In this document: positions 19,477-27,930 of the stretch, in pieces
Layout of the letters: each line of letters begins with the position of its first letter
Position numbering within the stretch: the first letter of the stretch is position 1
Source of the DNA: an uncultured Pseudomonadota bacterium
Lineage (GTDB): Bacteria > Pseudomonadota > Gammaproteobacteria > Burkholderiales > JALYOK01
NCBI GenBank assembly: GCA_902826775.1
Contig: CADEHE010000001.1
Location: 633,332 to 697,331, forward strand
DNA: 64,000 nucleotides
Direction: 5' to 3'
Notes under the pieces: model-generated
Told to the model about the DNA's origin: nothing
What the model saw: the letters and a program-made list of their open reading frames with translations, nothing else
Database searches by the model: none
Program-made: the position numbers and the translations under genes

Positions 19477-19851
19477 CTATTCGACCAGCGTACGGGATTC
19501 AAGCACGGTGTAGATATTCCCATCCGGGTCGCTGACACGCGCGCGCCAGACTCCCCGTGCCCGTTGGACTTCCCCAACAAAGTTCACTCCTGCACTGATC
19601 AAGCGCTGATACTCGTAACAAAAGTCAGCGACACGGACGGCGACGCGAACGGGTTTGCTTACAACTTGTGGCACGCTGCCGCCTTGCCGCGATCGAGCGT
19701 GCAATTCGATCACGCGATTACCGGCCCAAAAGCGTAGGCGACCGGCTGGAGAGTGAGGTGCAGGGCGCAACTGGAGCACGCGCTCGTAGAAGCGGCGCGC
19801 GCGCAACTCACTAGTGACTCTAATGCGTACCACTGCTCGGGCGCGAGCCAT
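19477..19851 (-). CDS. VOC-superfamily (glyoxalase/bleomycin-resistance fold) protein
   Basis: 124 residues with one beta-alpha-beta-beta-beta repeat pair. The pattern RRFYERVLQLRP (about 19-30), FWAGNRVIELHARS and RVSDPDGNIYTVLESR (about 104-119) is characteristic. The metal ligands are not obvious beyond H53 and E117. It starts 38 bp after a 30-residue membrane peptide on the same strand and is probably co-transcribed with it from regulon site B. Confidence 0.75.
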   Translation of the reverse strand: MARARAVVRIRVTSELRARRFYERVLQLRPAPHSPAGRLRFWAGNRVIELHARSRQGGSVPQVVSKPVRVAVRVADFCYEYQRLISAGVNFVGEVQRARGVWRARVSDPDGNIYTVLESRTLVE

Positions 19852-19889
19852 GACTAGAAAGCGTCACGCACTGCGGAGGCGCACTGCAC

Positions 19890-19982
19890 TTACGCCGCTG
19901 ATGCGAGCTGCAGCATCAGGAAAAACAGGATGATTGCCGCCGCGATGTTGAACGCTGTCAACCATTCAACCAATTTCCTCAC
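19890..19982 (-). CDS. 30-residue single-helix membrane peptide under regulon site B
   Basis: A GTG start (19982-19980) is preceded by a strong GGGAGAGGGGG ribosome-binding site. The peptide begins MRKLVEWLTAFN, continues with a hydrophobic helix (about 12-27) and ends QLASAA. It reads as a basic N-terminus plus one membrane span. The predicted -10 of site B lies 37 bp upstream, leaving a leader of about 30 bp. No family recognised. Small one-helix peptides often act as subunits or modulators of membrane complexes. Confidence 0.6.
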   Translation of the reverse strand: MRKLVEWLTAFNIAAAIILFFLMLQLASAA

Positions 19983-20018
19983 GATTTCCCCCTCTCCCTA
20001 CACTAGCGTTGGACGCTT

Positions 20019-20064
20019 AGCATAAGCCACGACTTCTCAGTGGGGAATGCGACAAATTGTCGCA
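20019..20064 (-). promoter_or_regulatory. Regulon site B: palindrome plus -10 box for the small membrane peptide
   Basis: TGCGACAAATTGTCGCA (20048-20064) is identical to sites A and C. On the minus strand, 23 bp separate it from TATGCT (20019-20024). The transcript start would be near 20012, 30 bp before the GTG of the small peptide gene. No other gene on this strand could explain the site's position. Confidence 0.7.
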
Positions 20065-20121
20065 GACGCAAGAATCATCCGGACGAGTCCATAGCATACC
20101 GGGCGCGGTCGCGGGTCCTCG

Positions 20122-21261
20122 TTACGACACTGAAACACTTCTGTTCACGAGCGATTTGACACGGCGCTTGTTGTACCAAATACGAAGACCGGTAACAAAG
20201 AGCACTAGTGGAATCAGTCCCGCCAAGCACACTAAGATTCGACCGGCCAATCCGAAGGCTTTGCCATTGTGCAATGGCAGTTGCCAGCGCAAGAAAGCTT
20301 CACCCGAGCTTGTATCTTCATAGCGCCGCACGGCCAATAACTTGGCGTCGCGCGGATCGACCCAAACCTCGCTGCGGCCACCATAAGCACCAACATGGCC
20401 TGGTTCCAAGAAGGTGAAGCGATAGCTTCCGTTCGTGGTTTCTGGAAGCCACACTACGCTCAAGCGCGCGGCCGGCAGCGCGCGCTGCGCCGCGGCTAGA
20501 AGTGCGTCCGGGTTCGCGTGATGCGAGCTATGATCGGTCTGCGGGCTAGGTAGAGTGCGCACGGGCGAGAGCAGCGAAACTACTGAGGCGGCTTGCTTGG
20601 GAAAGCTCATGCATACCCCGGTGAAGGCTACAACCAAGAGCACCGCTACGCTGTATACGCCGCAATAGCGGTGAAGATCATAGTTGAATCTTGCCCCTGA
20701 TGTGCCGCGCTTAAACCAGAGGGCTTTTCGCCAACCGGCGGTGCGCGGCCACCACAGGTATAGCCCAGAGCAGCCGGACACCAAGAGCGCCAACCCACTG
20801 AAACCGACTATGGTCGCACCCGCTTCTCCCAAAAAGAGCTGCATGTGCAGGGTGTAGAGCGTATTGGTGATATTGCGCCCAGAGAACTCCATGGTCGGCA
20901 CAGCCTCGCGAGCACCGAGCACGCGGCCTTTCCAGGGATCGACCAGCACTTGCCACATAGCCGAGTTGGAATCGGATTCGGGCGTGAACCAGACATGCCA
21001 TACACCGTGCGGGCTATCTGGCGGGAACAGCGAGTGAAGGAAGCGATTCGGATGTACACGCCGAGCAGCCTCGATCACTTGGTTCAGGCTGATAGGTCTT
21101 TCGGTCGGCTGCGAGCTCACCCAGTCGGGGTTTATCCAGGCGTCGATTTCCTCGTAGAAAGCAAGGATGCTGCCAGTCAATCCAACGACCACCAGCACCG
21201 CACCAAGCGCAAACGCTAGGTAGCGATGCGTGGCAAGCCACAGCCGGCGCGTGCGCCTCAA
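20122..21261 (-). CDS. PepSY-associated membrane protein, putative ferric-siderophore reductase
   Basis: 379 residues. It has the same architecture as the protein at 16013: signature helix LATHRYLAFALGAVLVVVG then LTGSILAFYEE (about 10-45), central helices (about 150-172 and 190-217, with YDLHRYCGVYS) and a last helix (about 340-362). It starts at TTG 21261, overlapping the receptor stop as TTGA, so it is translationally coupled to the siderophore receptor. The close pairing supports a shared substrate. Confidence 0.87.
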   Translation of the reverse strand: MRRTRRLWLATHRYLAFALGAVLVVVGLTGSILAFYEEIDAWINPDWVSSQPTERPISLNQVIEAARRVHPNRFLHSLFPPDSPHGVWHVWFTPESDSNSAMWQVLVDPWKGRVLGAREAVPTMEFSGRNITNTLYTLHMQLFLGEAGATIVGFSGLALLVSGCSGLYLWWPRTAGWRKALWFKRGTSGARFNYDLHRYCGVYSVAVLLVVAFTGVCMSFPKQAASVVSLLSPVRTLPSPQTDHSSHHANPDALLAAAQRALPAARLSVVWLPETTNGSYRFTFLEPGHVGAYGGRSEVWVDPRDAKLLAVRRYEDTSSGEAFLRWQLPLHNGKAFGLAGRILVCLAGLIPLVLFVTGLRIWYNKRRVKSLVNRSVSVS

Positions 21262-23384
21262 AACTCCAATCCGGCCGTCAGAGTGACGCTCCGCGATGGC
21301 TGCCGCTGGACGAAATACCCATCAACGGTATCGAAAATGTTGGCGTCACCGATGTTCTTGAGGTTAAGGGCGAAATCGAACTTGTTTAGTTTGTAAAAGA
21401 GGCCAGCATCATACCGAGTGTACGAAGGTAGTTTGAAGCCCGAGCCCGCTTGATCGGCCGGTCTTTTATCTACCCGAACCACGCCAAGTCCCGCGGACAA
21501 TTTCCCAGGCAACGCAATCGGCAAATCGTAGACGCCCCAGAGGTTCCAGGAGGTTTTCGGGACCCCATAAAGCGCATTGCCTTCATTGCCTGATTCATCC
21601 TTCGTCACCTTTGCGAAATCGATGTAACTGAAGTTGGCGACCGCTTTTAGCCGCGCCGCCAGTTGGCCGGCTAAGGATGCTTCGAAGCCGCGGCTCTGCT
21701 GCTCGCCGTATGTCAGGTAGGTCTGAGGGTTGGATCCTGCCGTGCCGTACCTTACGTTCTTCTTCGTGATCTCATAGAGTGCGAATGTCGCGTCCAGCCC
21801 TGGTTTGACGGTGTGCTTGACGCCGATTTCATGTTGCAAACCTTTTTCTGGATCCAGAGCGCCGCCGCCAGTGCGGGCGCCTAAATTGGGTACGAACGAT
21901 TGACCGGCACTGTAGTAGACCGAGGTCTCCGGAGTAAACAAGTACATCGCCCCGATTCTTCCGGTGTTAACGCTTTCCGACTTTACGGTTGCGCCCGAGG
22001 TCGTCTCCGCGCGGTCATGTCTCATGCCGAGCATGAAGCGCCAGTTACCCCAGCTGATTTGATCATTCACATATAGGGCTTTCGTCTTGGCGCCGGACTC
22101 GTCGGCGACGTCTCCACCGGTGAAGCCGCCGGCCGGGGCTGGGATGCCGGTAGAGAAAGTGTTGGTGTAGTTTTGAAAGCAGTTTCCAGCGAAATCGCAC
22201 CCGAACTGGTCGTAAAACGCGAACTCGAATTTGGATTTGAAGTATTCGAATCCGGTCAGCAGACGGTGGCTAGTTTCCCCCAGTTTGAACCGACCGATCG
22301 CCTCGGTTTGCGCCACGGTGTTTCTCTGGTCGTCAGTCGGCCCCGCGTTGTACATGATTGGGTAGTCCGCCAACGGTGTACCGTCAAACTGATTGAATGC
22401 TGGCGACACGCCGCGGTAGTCGCGCTTTGTAGTAGAAGTGTAAAAGCCTTGCCGGAGCGCCCACTTATCGTTCACGTTGACTTTGAGCTCGAGCCGGTGT
22501 GAAGCATTCTTGTTGTTAAGCCGCGCCCAAGGCTGACTAACGGTGGCACTGTCGGGCAAATCGAAAACGCCATCGGCCATTGGCAAGCCGTTGGAGAACC
22601 CATCAATTCGCGTGCGATGAAACTCGCCCGAATACAGCAACTCCACATCGCGCGTGAGTTTTAGTGTTGCCGTGGGCGCTATCAACCATGATCTTGGTTG
22701 CTCGTATTTGACGTAACTATCGCCGGTGTCTGCCGCCAGATTCAAGCGGACCGCGAGGTTGCTGTAGTTTTTATTCAAATCCGCAGTCAGCCTTAACTTA
22801 GACCAACTCCCCGCACTCATGCTCAGATAGTTGTAATCGTACGCGAGCGGGGTCTTGGTGATGGTATTCACCGCACCAGCCGGTTGGGCCTGACCGTAGA
22901 GGACCGATGATGGGCCTTTCACGAATTCCACCCGCTCCACGTTCGCGAGATCTCGTGGCGTATAGATCTCGGATACGCGGTAACCGTCGCGATAGTTGAC
23001 GGCACCGCTGGAGAATCCGCGAATGATGAACCATTGAGAGGGCGTGTTCCCATAGCCGACGACTTGCTGCACGCCCGGCACAACGTTAACTAGATCCGCA
23101 GGCGTCGTGATCGCCTTGTCCTTAATTAGGGCCTGATCGACGACTTGCACGCTCAAGGGCGTTTCCTTGATAGGCGTGCCTGTCCTAGTGGCGCTAGTTG
23201 CCTCAGGCACGCTATAGCTTGACTGCCGCGTATCGATGACATTCAGTGGCGTCATCTGGTAGGCGTCTGGCTTTTGTTCAATCTTCTCGGTTTGTGCGGT
23301 GGCGCTCTCAAACGAAAATGCGCACGCTATACCTAGAACGATTACGTGGAATCGCAACGAATGCGAGGGACCACACTGTGGCAT
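21258..23384 (-). CDS. TonB-dependent siderophore receptor
   Basis: 708 residues. A signal peptide (about 1-30) is followed by a plug (about 60-195) with SVQVVDQALIKDKAITTPADL, WFIIRGF, VERVEFVKGPSSVLYGQ and GAVNTITKTP, the classic ferric-siderophore receptor pattern. The barrel runs to a terminal LTAGLEF. A GGGGGAAAG ribosome-binding site precedes the ATG. It heads an operon with a PepSY reductase under regulon site C. No siderophore-synthesis genes are near, so it probably takes up a foreign siderophore. Confidence 0.94.
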   Translation of the reverse strand: MPQCGPSHSLRFHVIVLGIACAFSFESATAQTEKIEQKPDAYQMTPLNVIDTRQSSYSVPEATSATRTGTPIKETPLSVQVVDQALIKDKAITTPADLVNVVPGVQQVVGYGNTPSQWFIIRGFSSGAVNYRDGYRVSEIYTPRDLANVERVEFVKGPSSVLYGQAQPAGAVNTITKTPLAYDYNYLSMSAGSWSKLRLTADLNKNYSNLAVRLNLAADTGDSYVKYEQPRSWLIAPTATLKLTRDVELLYSGEFHRTRIDGFSNGLPMADGVFDLPDSATVSQPWARLNNKNASHRLELKVNVNDKWALRQGFYTSTTKRDYRGVSPAFNQFDGTPLADYPIMYNAGPTDDQRNTVAQTEAIGRFKLGETSHRLLTGFEYFKSKFEFAFYDQFGCDFAGNCFQNYTNTFSTGIPAPAGGFTGGDVADESGAKTKALYVNDQISWGNWRFMLGMRHDRAETTSGATVKSESVNTGRIGAMYLFTPETSVYYSAGQSFVPNLGARTGGGALDPEKGLQHEIGVKHTVKPGLDATFALYEITKKNVRYGTAGSNPQTYLTYGEQQSRGFEASLAGQLAARLKAVANFSYIDFAKVTKDESGNEGNALYGVPKTSWNLWGVYDLPIALPGKLSAGLGVVRVDKRPADQAGSGFKLPSYTRYDAGLFYKLNKFDFALNLKNIGDANIFDTVDGYFVQRQPSRSVTLTAGLEF

Positions 23385-23433
23385 ATGCTTTCCCCCTTGT
23401 TAACGATGCTTAGCGATGCGTGCAGAGGGCCGT

Positions 23434-23507
23434 AGGGTATGCGCTAACAGGTTCGTTGAGAATGCGACAAATTGTCGCACCCTCCTCCTGGAGGCACTCG
23501 ATGTCAA
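23434..23507. promoter_or_regulatory. Regulon site C: palindrome between divergent genes
   Basis: TGCGACAAATTGTCGCA (23463-23479). Towards the receptor, a TACCCT -10 (23434-23439) lies 23 bp away, 50 bp before the ATG at 23384. Towards the HiPIP-like gene only a weak TGTCAA (23502-23507) is at the matching distance. The palindrome ends 107 bp before that start codon, the same distance as for the plus-strand genes at sites D and F. Confidence 0.7.
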
Positions 23508-23586
23508 CGTGTTTTGATTTGAATCAAGAAGCCGCTGGCGTGCTTGGAGTATTTTTTAGCTTTAGAGCAATCGAGGAGTAGAGAAT

Positions 23587-23934
23587 ATGACGGACACCAA
23601 CTTCAGCCAGGCGCGGCGCAATTGGATCGCAGGCAGTAGCGCGGCGTATGCACTAGCCGCGGCGGGAGGACTTAGCAGGTCTGCCTCAGCCGCAGATGAT
23701 CACAAAGGGCACGGCAAAGGCGTCGCGGCGATCATGGTCGATGCGGGGCGTGAAGGCGTTTGCGCTACCTGCCGCTACTGGGGCGGGACGCGACGGGTGG
23801 CCGAAGACAAGAAGTCCGTGTACGCAGAATCTTTGGGATGGTGCAACAACTCGGAGAGCCCACATTTCCTGTCGATGCGCCAGCCGGAGGCCGGGCCCAT
23901 GAAGATGTGGCGGAAGTGGGAGGCGCTGTCCTAG
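23587..23934 (+). CDS. Small Tat-exported HiPIP-like protein with three cysteines
   Basis: 115 residues. The twin-arginine signal (ARRNWIAGSSAAYALAAAGG, about 9-28) predicts export folded, usual for proteins with a preassembled cofactor. The mature part has C59-x2-C62 (VCATCRYW) and C86 (SLGWCNN). This resembles high-potential iron-sulfur proteins, which have C-x2-C, a third Cys, and GWC near the end, but only three cysteines are present. It may hold a different cofactor or use another ligand; H39, H42 and H93 are available. It is divergent from a receptor operon across regulon site C. Its stop overlaps the convergent PepSY gene in CTAG. Confidence 0.65.
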   Translation: MTDTNFSQARRNWIAGSSAAYALAAAGGLSRSASAADDHKGHGKGVAAIMVDAGREGVCATCRYWGGTRRVAEDKKSVYAESLGWCNNSESPHFLSMRQPEAGPMKMWRKWEALS

Positions 23935-25148
23935 TGCGTCTCGCTGGCTGCGCGCACAGAACGCCGCTTTTGAAGCCATATTCGCACGCCGGTCACCGAG
24001 AGCACCGCAACCGCGAGACCTACTGCACTCACAAGCAGTTGCATCGGCAGTCCCCAAAGGCTGGCGGTGTGGATTGTAGCGATCCAATTGGTTATGGTAC
24101 GGCCTGAGGTTTGTCCCGTTGGCAGACTCAGGGCAACGAAATCGCCGCTTGTGGCATCGAAGGCTACGCTGGTTGATCCCCAGCGCTCGCTAACGTCTCT
24201 ATCGCTAAGCACGTCGTAACGAAACAAGTGCCGCTCACGGTCGTAGCTGAGCAGTTCTTCGCGTTGGATGCGAATTCCGTGTATGCGCGCTTGCTCATCC
24301 ATGAGGCGTTGTCCAGTGGCGAGCGCGTTTCGCCAATTCATCGCGGATGCAACAGTGCCTTGCTCGCGTTTTGGCTGAGAAGCAATTGGATCTTCCATTC
24401 CAAACGTCGCGTGCATGACCGGCTTGTAGACTTGATCGTAAAGGTTGAAGCACACGCCAGACCATCCAAACACAAGAAGTAGCATCCAGGGCCATAGACC
24501 TAGGACCCGGTGCAGGTCAAAGTTGAAGCGGCGCGGGGAACTGCGCCACTTCAACTTCCATGCCACCATCCAGCGCGACCACCATGAGCGCGGCACAGTC
24601 TGACGCGGGAAGACATGGGAAGCGCTGCGCTTTGGAAAAGTGAGGTAGATGCCAACGAAACAATCAAACGTCCAAACGAGGGCTGCGATACCAAACAGCC
24701 ACAGACCGAAGTCTCCGAGCACCAGGCTGTAGTGAATGCGGTAGACCAGAGCCATGAAGTTCTTGCGCGTGATTGGCCAAAGCTCTGTGGTGCGGCGGGA
24801 AATTGCGGCGCCGCTGTAAGGGTTAATCACCAGAGCGGTCGTCACCCACTCGTCGTTGCTTGTCGCGCCAGGCATTTCGATCCATAGATGCAGGGCCTCG
24901 CCTGCTTTGTGGTGTAGCGGTATGCCATCAATACGCGCCTGTGGCAGTCTAGCTGCGACTTGCTCGCGCACCGCCAGGGGGTCGAAAATTGCCCCGGCGG
25001 GCTGCGCAACTGCATACTCCGGATTGAGCGCAACTTCCAGTTCACCGAGGAATGCCAGCACAGAACCTGTGAGCCCGGCCACGATCAGAAACAGCGCCAT
25101 GCCGAGTCCCGCCCAGCGATGCGCGATGATAGCGACGCGTCTGCCCAC
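23931..25148 (-). CDS. PepSY-associated membrane protein, putative ferric-siderophore reductase
   Basis: 405 residues from GTG. Signature helix: AIIAHRWAGLGMALFLIV then GLTGSVLAFLGELE (about 5-37). Central helices lie at about 145-168 and 205-230 (with DLHRVLGLWPW), and the last at about 375-395. It starts 20 bp after the truncated receptor at 25169, so it was once the second gene of a receptor-reductase operon. That operon's promoter is gone, so expression of this gene is uncertain. Confidence 0.87.
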   Translation of the reverse strand: MGRRVAIIAHRWAGLGMALFLIVAGLTGSVLAFLGELEVALNPEYAVAQPAGAIFDPLAVREQVAARLPQARIDGIPLHHKAGEALHLWIEMPGATSNDEWVTTALVINPYSGAAISRRTTELWPITRKNFMALVYRIHYSLVLGDFGLWLFGIAALVWTFDCFVGIYLTFPKRSASHVFPRQTVPRSWWSRWMVAWKLKWRSSPRRFNFDLHRVLGLWPWMLLLVFGWSGVCFNLYDQVYKPVMHATFGMEDPIASQPKREQGTVASAMNWRNALATGQRLMDEQARIHGIRIQREELLSYDRERHLFRYDVLSDRDVSERWGSTSVAFDATSGDFVALSLPTGQTSGRTITNWIATIHTASLWGLPMQLLVSAVGLAVAVLSVTGVRIWLQKRRSVRAASETH

Positions 25149-25168
25149 CGATCGGTTCCGGCCGCGCT

Positions 25169-26311
25169 CTAGAAATCCACCTTGAGCGAGGCCCTCGCGC
25201 TAAGGGGCGTGCCGACCGTGATAAAGCCGCCGCTGTTGCTACCGACGTGGTAGGTCCGGTCGAGTACGTTGTCGACGTTGAGTTGTCCAGTAAGGCGATT
25301 CGGCCCAATCTTCCAAATGTAGCTGGTCATCAGATTCAGAACACCGTAGCCGGGCAGCGTGTACGAGTTGTCTGGGTCGCCTTGACGCTCGCTCACGCCC
25401 ACCACGCCTGCACCAAACTTGAGCCCGCGCAGATTTCCCGATTGAATTTGGTACGTGGTCCAAAGCGTGATTTGATGTTTCGGCGCGAGAAACAGCCGGT
25501 TACCGGTGCGCCCCGCGTTTGTTCCAATTACGTTGCCGTCGCTGTCGAATTCTTGCTGCGAGTCTTTCGTGATCTCTGCAAACGGCATATACGCATAGCC
25601 GCCGATAACGCTCCAACCGGGAGCAAGTTGTCCCGCGATGTCGAATTCGAATCCGCGACTCTCCGCTTCACCGATGGCAACCGATATGTTTGGGTCGACG
25701 GGATCGGCCACCGCGAGATTCTGCTTGGTCAAATCGAAATACGACAAGGTTGCGGATAGGCGCCCGTCCAGTAGATCGGTTTTCGCACCGAGTTCCCATT
25801 GCTGTGCGGTTTGTGAGGGCAAACGCCTATCTGGCGGATTGAATAAGCTATTGGAAGCGCCAAAATTCTCTGCGTAGGACGTATATAGCGATAGCCATTG
25901 TTTGGGGCGCCACAGCAAACCTATACGCGGCGTAACTTTGTCATCTTTGTCGGTAACTTGCCCGGCGCTTCGTCCAACTGCGTTGTCGTAGCGCACTCCA
26001 GCAAGAAAGTGCACCTGGTTCGGGAACTCAATTTGATCTTGCGCGTAGACTCCGTACCATCTCTGTTTGAAGTCCAAGTCGAAATTGTTCGCTGGGTTGA
26101 AGACCTGCGGAGTCGGGCTATAGACGGGTTGGAAAAAATTGAACGCGGGCGCGCTGTCGCAGCAGTTGAGTCCTTTTAGCTGATCCGAAATCTCAAAGTA
26201 GTCGACGCCGAATAGCAACGTATGCTTCAAGGTACCAGTGCTGATCTTTCCGGTCAAATCCAGCGCCGTGGACAATCGCGTCGAATCTTGATTGCCGCCG
26301 TGCGAAAGCAA
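25169..26311 (-). pseudogene. TonB-dependent siderophore receptor, barrel only (signal and plug deleted)
   Basis: 380 residues equal the C-terminal half to two-thirds of a siderophore receptor: barrel strands such as TLLFGVDYFE, FLAGVRYDNAVG, TPRIGLLWRPKQWLSLYTSY, then ending ARASLKVDF. No plug, TonB box or signal peptide is present. The frame opens at a TTG without ribosome-binding site and runs back only to a stop at 26348. Exactly there, on the other strand, a cytochrome P460 fragment begins. The gene is therefore cut by a rearrangement. A barrel without a plug or signal cannot function as a receptor. Confidence 0.88.
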
Positions 26312-26316
26312 ACCGC

Positions 26317-26622
26317 GGCGATCATTTCCCCAATGGAACGCTGTTTGTTATGGAGATTTACAAAGGCGACGCAGCCAACGACGGGAAACTCGAAAAAGGC
26401 GAACTCGCCAAGATTTTTGTCATGGGCAAGAACCCCGGCTGGGGTGCGGCCGTGTCACCCGCAGAGCTTAGGACCGGCGATTGGATTTATTCCGCGTACA
26501 AAGCGGACGGCCAGACCCCCTCCGGCGACGACATCGCACAATGCCGTGCATGCCATTTGCCGTTGGCCAAGCAGGATTTCGTGCACCGCTATGATGAGTA
26601 CTTCGATCGACGCGGCAAGTAA
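26317..26622 (+). pseudogene. Cytochrome P460 C-terminal fragment
   Basis: The plus frame reads HFPNGTLFVMEIYKGD from 26323, then GKNPGWGAAV and finally QCRACHLPLAKQDFVHRYDEYF with a C-x2-C-H haem site near the end. These are the C-terminal features of cytochrome P460, a periplasmic c-type haem protein that oxidises hydroxylamine and NO. The N-terminal half and signal peptide are absent. The similarity stops at about 26317, next to the break in the receptor gene. ATG 26350 could start a 90-residue cytoplasmic stub, but that would not reach cytochrome c maturation. Confidence 0.78.
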
Positions 26623-26634
26623 GCGGCCGGGCGG

Positions 26635-27780
26635 CTAGGCTTTTGATTGTGCGCTCCAATGTTGCCGGCGCGCCTGCCTCATTACCATCATGCCGAGCAT
26701 CGTAACGTCAATTGCGTGGTTGTTCAGCACAACGGCAGCTACTGCATTGCTTCGGTCGATGGCGACATAGGAGGCATAGCCGCCGACCATGCCGTTGTGC
26801 CAAACAATTTGCTTGTTGCCCAGCAAGCGATCAAGCAACGTCGGTTGCATCCAGCCGAGGCCGGTTTTCCCGCCGGCTTGTACTTCGTGTTGGCGCTTCA
26901 GCGTTGCCGACAGTGACTGCGTGCTTTCGATGTTGGCGCGGACGAATTGAATCATGTCTTGCGCGTTGGAGTTGAATGCACCGGCACCCCCCAGAGCCTG
27001 GAATGTCCATAAGGGCGTGGCTACGCCTTTGGCTGTGTAGCCGGGAATGAGGCGCTGGCTCATCCCTGGGGTGAGCGCAATGGCAGTGCTGTTCATGCCG
27101 AGTGGGGTGAAAAGTTTCTCTGCAGCAAGAGTATCGAGGGATTTTTCGGTGATCGCTTCCAGCACGTGCCCGAGCAAACCCATGCCGAAGTTGGAGTAGC
27201 GAAAGCGCCCCGGTCGAGGGGCGGCGGCGTTGCTGCCCAGGTACGCGAAAACGTCTTGCTCGGTAATCGACGCGTAAGGATCCTTCATCAGATCACGTTT
27301 CCCGACGCGGGCGATCACTTTCTTCAGCAGCGGTTTCGGCACGCTCGTGAACCCGGCGGTATGCGTGGCGAGTTGACGCAGTGTGATGCCGCGTACTGCT
27401 GGTGCCAGAGTGATACGACTGCCGAGTGTTTCCGCCAGCGTTGCATCCAAGCTGACGACTCCCTCTTCGCTGAGAATCTGCAACAGCGATGCGGTGAACA
27501 CTTTACTGACCGACCCAAGTTGGAAGATGGTCTCCGCGTTTGGAACTGCGCTAACCTCCGCGCCGATAGCACCGTAGCCTTTAAAGAAGATGCCCGCGTC
27601 TTTGTAGACCGCGACCGCAATGCCCTGCATAAGGTTTCTGCCGAGCACTTTCGCCACTTCGCGATCGATGGCGGCCTCAAGATCGTGCTCGGCGGGCGGT
27701 CGATTTAAGCGCCATTTGAGGTAAAGAAGTGCCGCCGAGGCCAGCGCGACAAGCGCAACGGCGATTCCGAGAAACAGCAT
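26635..27780 (-). CDS. Serine beta-lactamase-like hydrolase (class C/esterase family)
   Basis: 381 residues from ATG 27780. An N-terminal hydrophobic segment (about 1-22) acts as a membrane anchor or signal. Catalytic motifs are in order: S90-V-S-K93 (LGSVSKVFTASLL), Y195-S-N (FRYSNFGMG) and H328-N-G (VWHNGMVGGYASY). The presence of YSN and HNG suits a beta-lactamase class C-like or D-aminopeptidase-like enzyme; a resistance role is not implied. It lies 150 bp after the PfpI gene and may be the last gene of that transcript. Confidence 0.88.
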   Translation of the reverse strand: MLFLGIAVALVALASAALLYLKWRLNRPPAEHDLEAAIDREVAKVLGRNLMQGIAVAVYKDAGIFFKGYGAIGAEVSAVPNAETIFQLGSVSKVFTASLLQILSEEGVVSLDATLAETLGSRITLAPAVRGITLRQLATHTAGFTSVPKPLLKKVIARVGKRDLMKDPYASITEQDVFAYLGSNAAAPRPGRFRYSNFGMGLLGHVLEAITEKSLDTLAAEKLFTPLGMNSTAIALTPGMSQRLIPGYTAKGVATPLWTFQALGGAGAFNSNAQDMIQFVRANIESTQSLSATLKRQHEVQAGGKTGLGWMQPTLLDRLLGNKQIVWHNGMVGGYASYVAIDRSNAVAAVVLNNHAIDVTMLGMMVMRQARRQHWSAQSKA

Positions 27781-27930
27781 TGGCAACGGTAACTACTCGT
27801 AGTACATGACAGTCAATCAGTATGGATGTCTCTTCTAGAGGGATAGTACTCTAGGGTATGAAGATCTTCGAGGCGGCCGCACGAAATTAAACTCCAAAGC
27901 GCGCATGGCGGTTTCGCGCTACCTGAGGGC

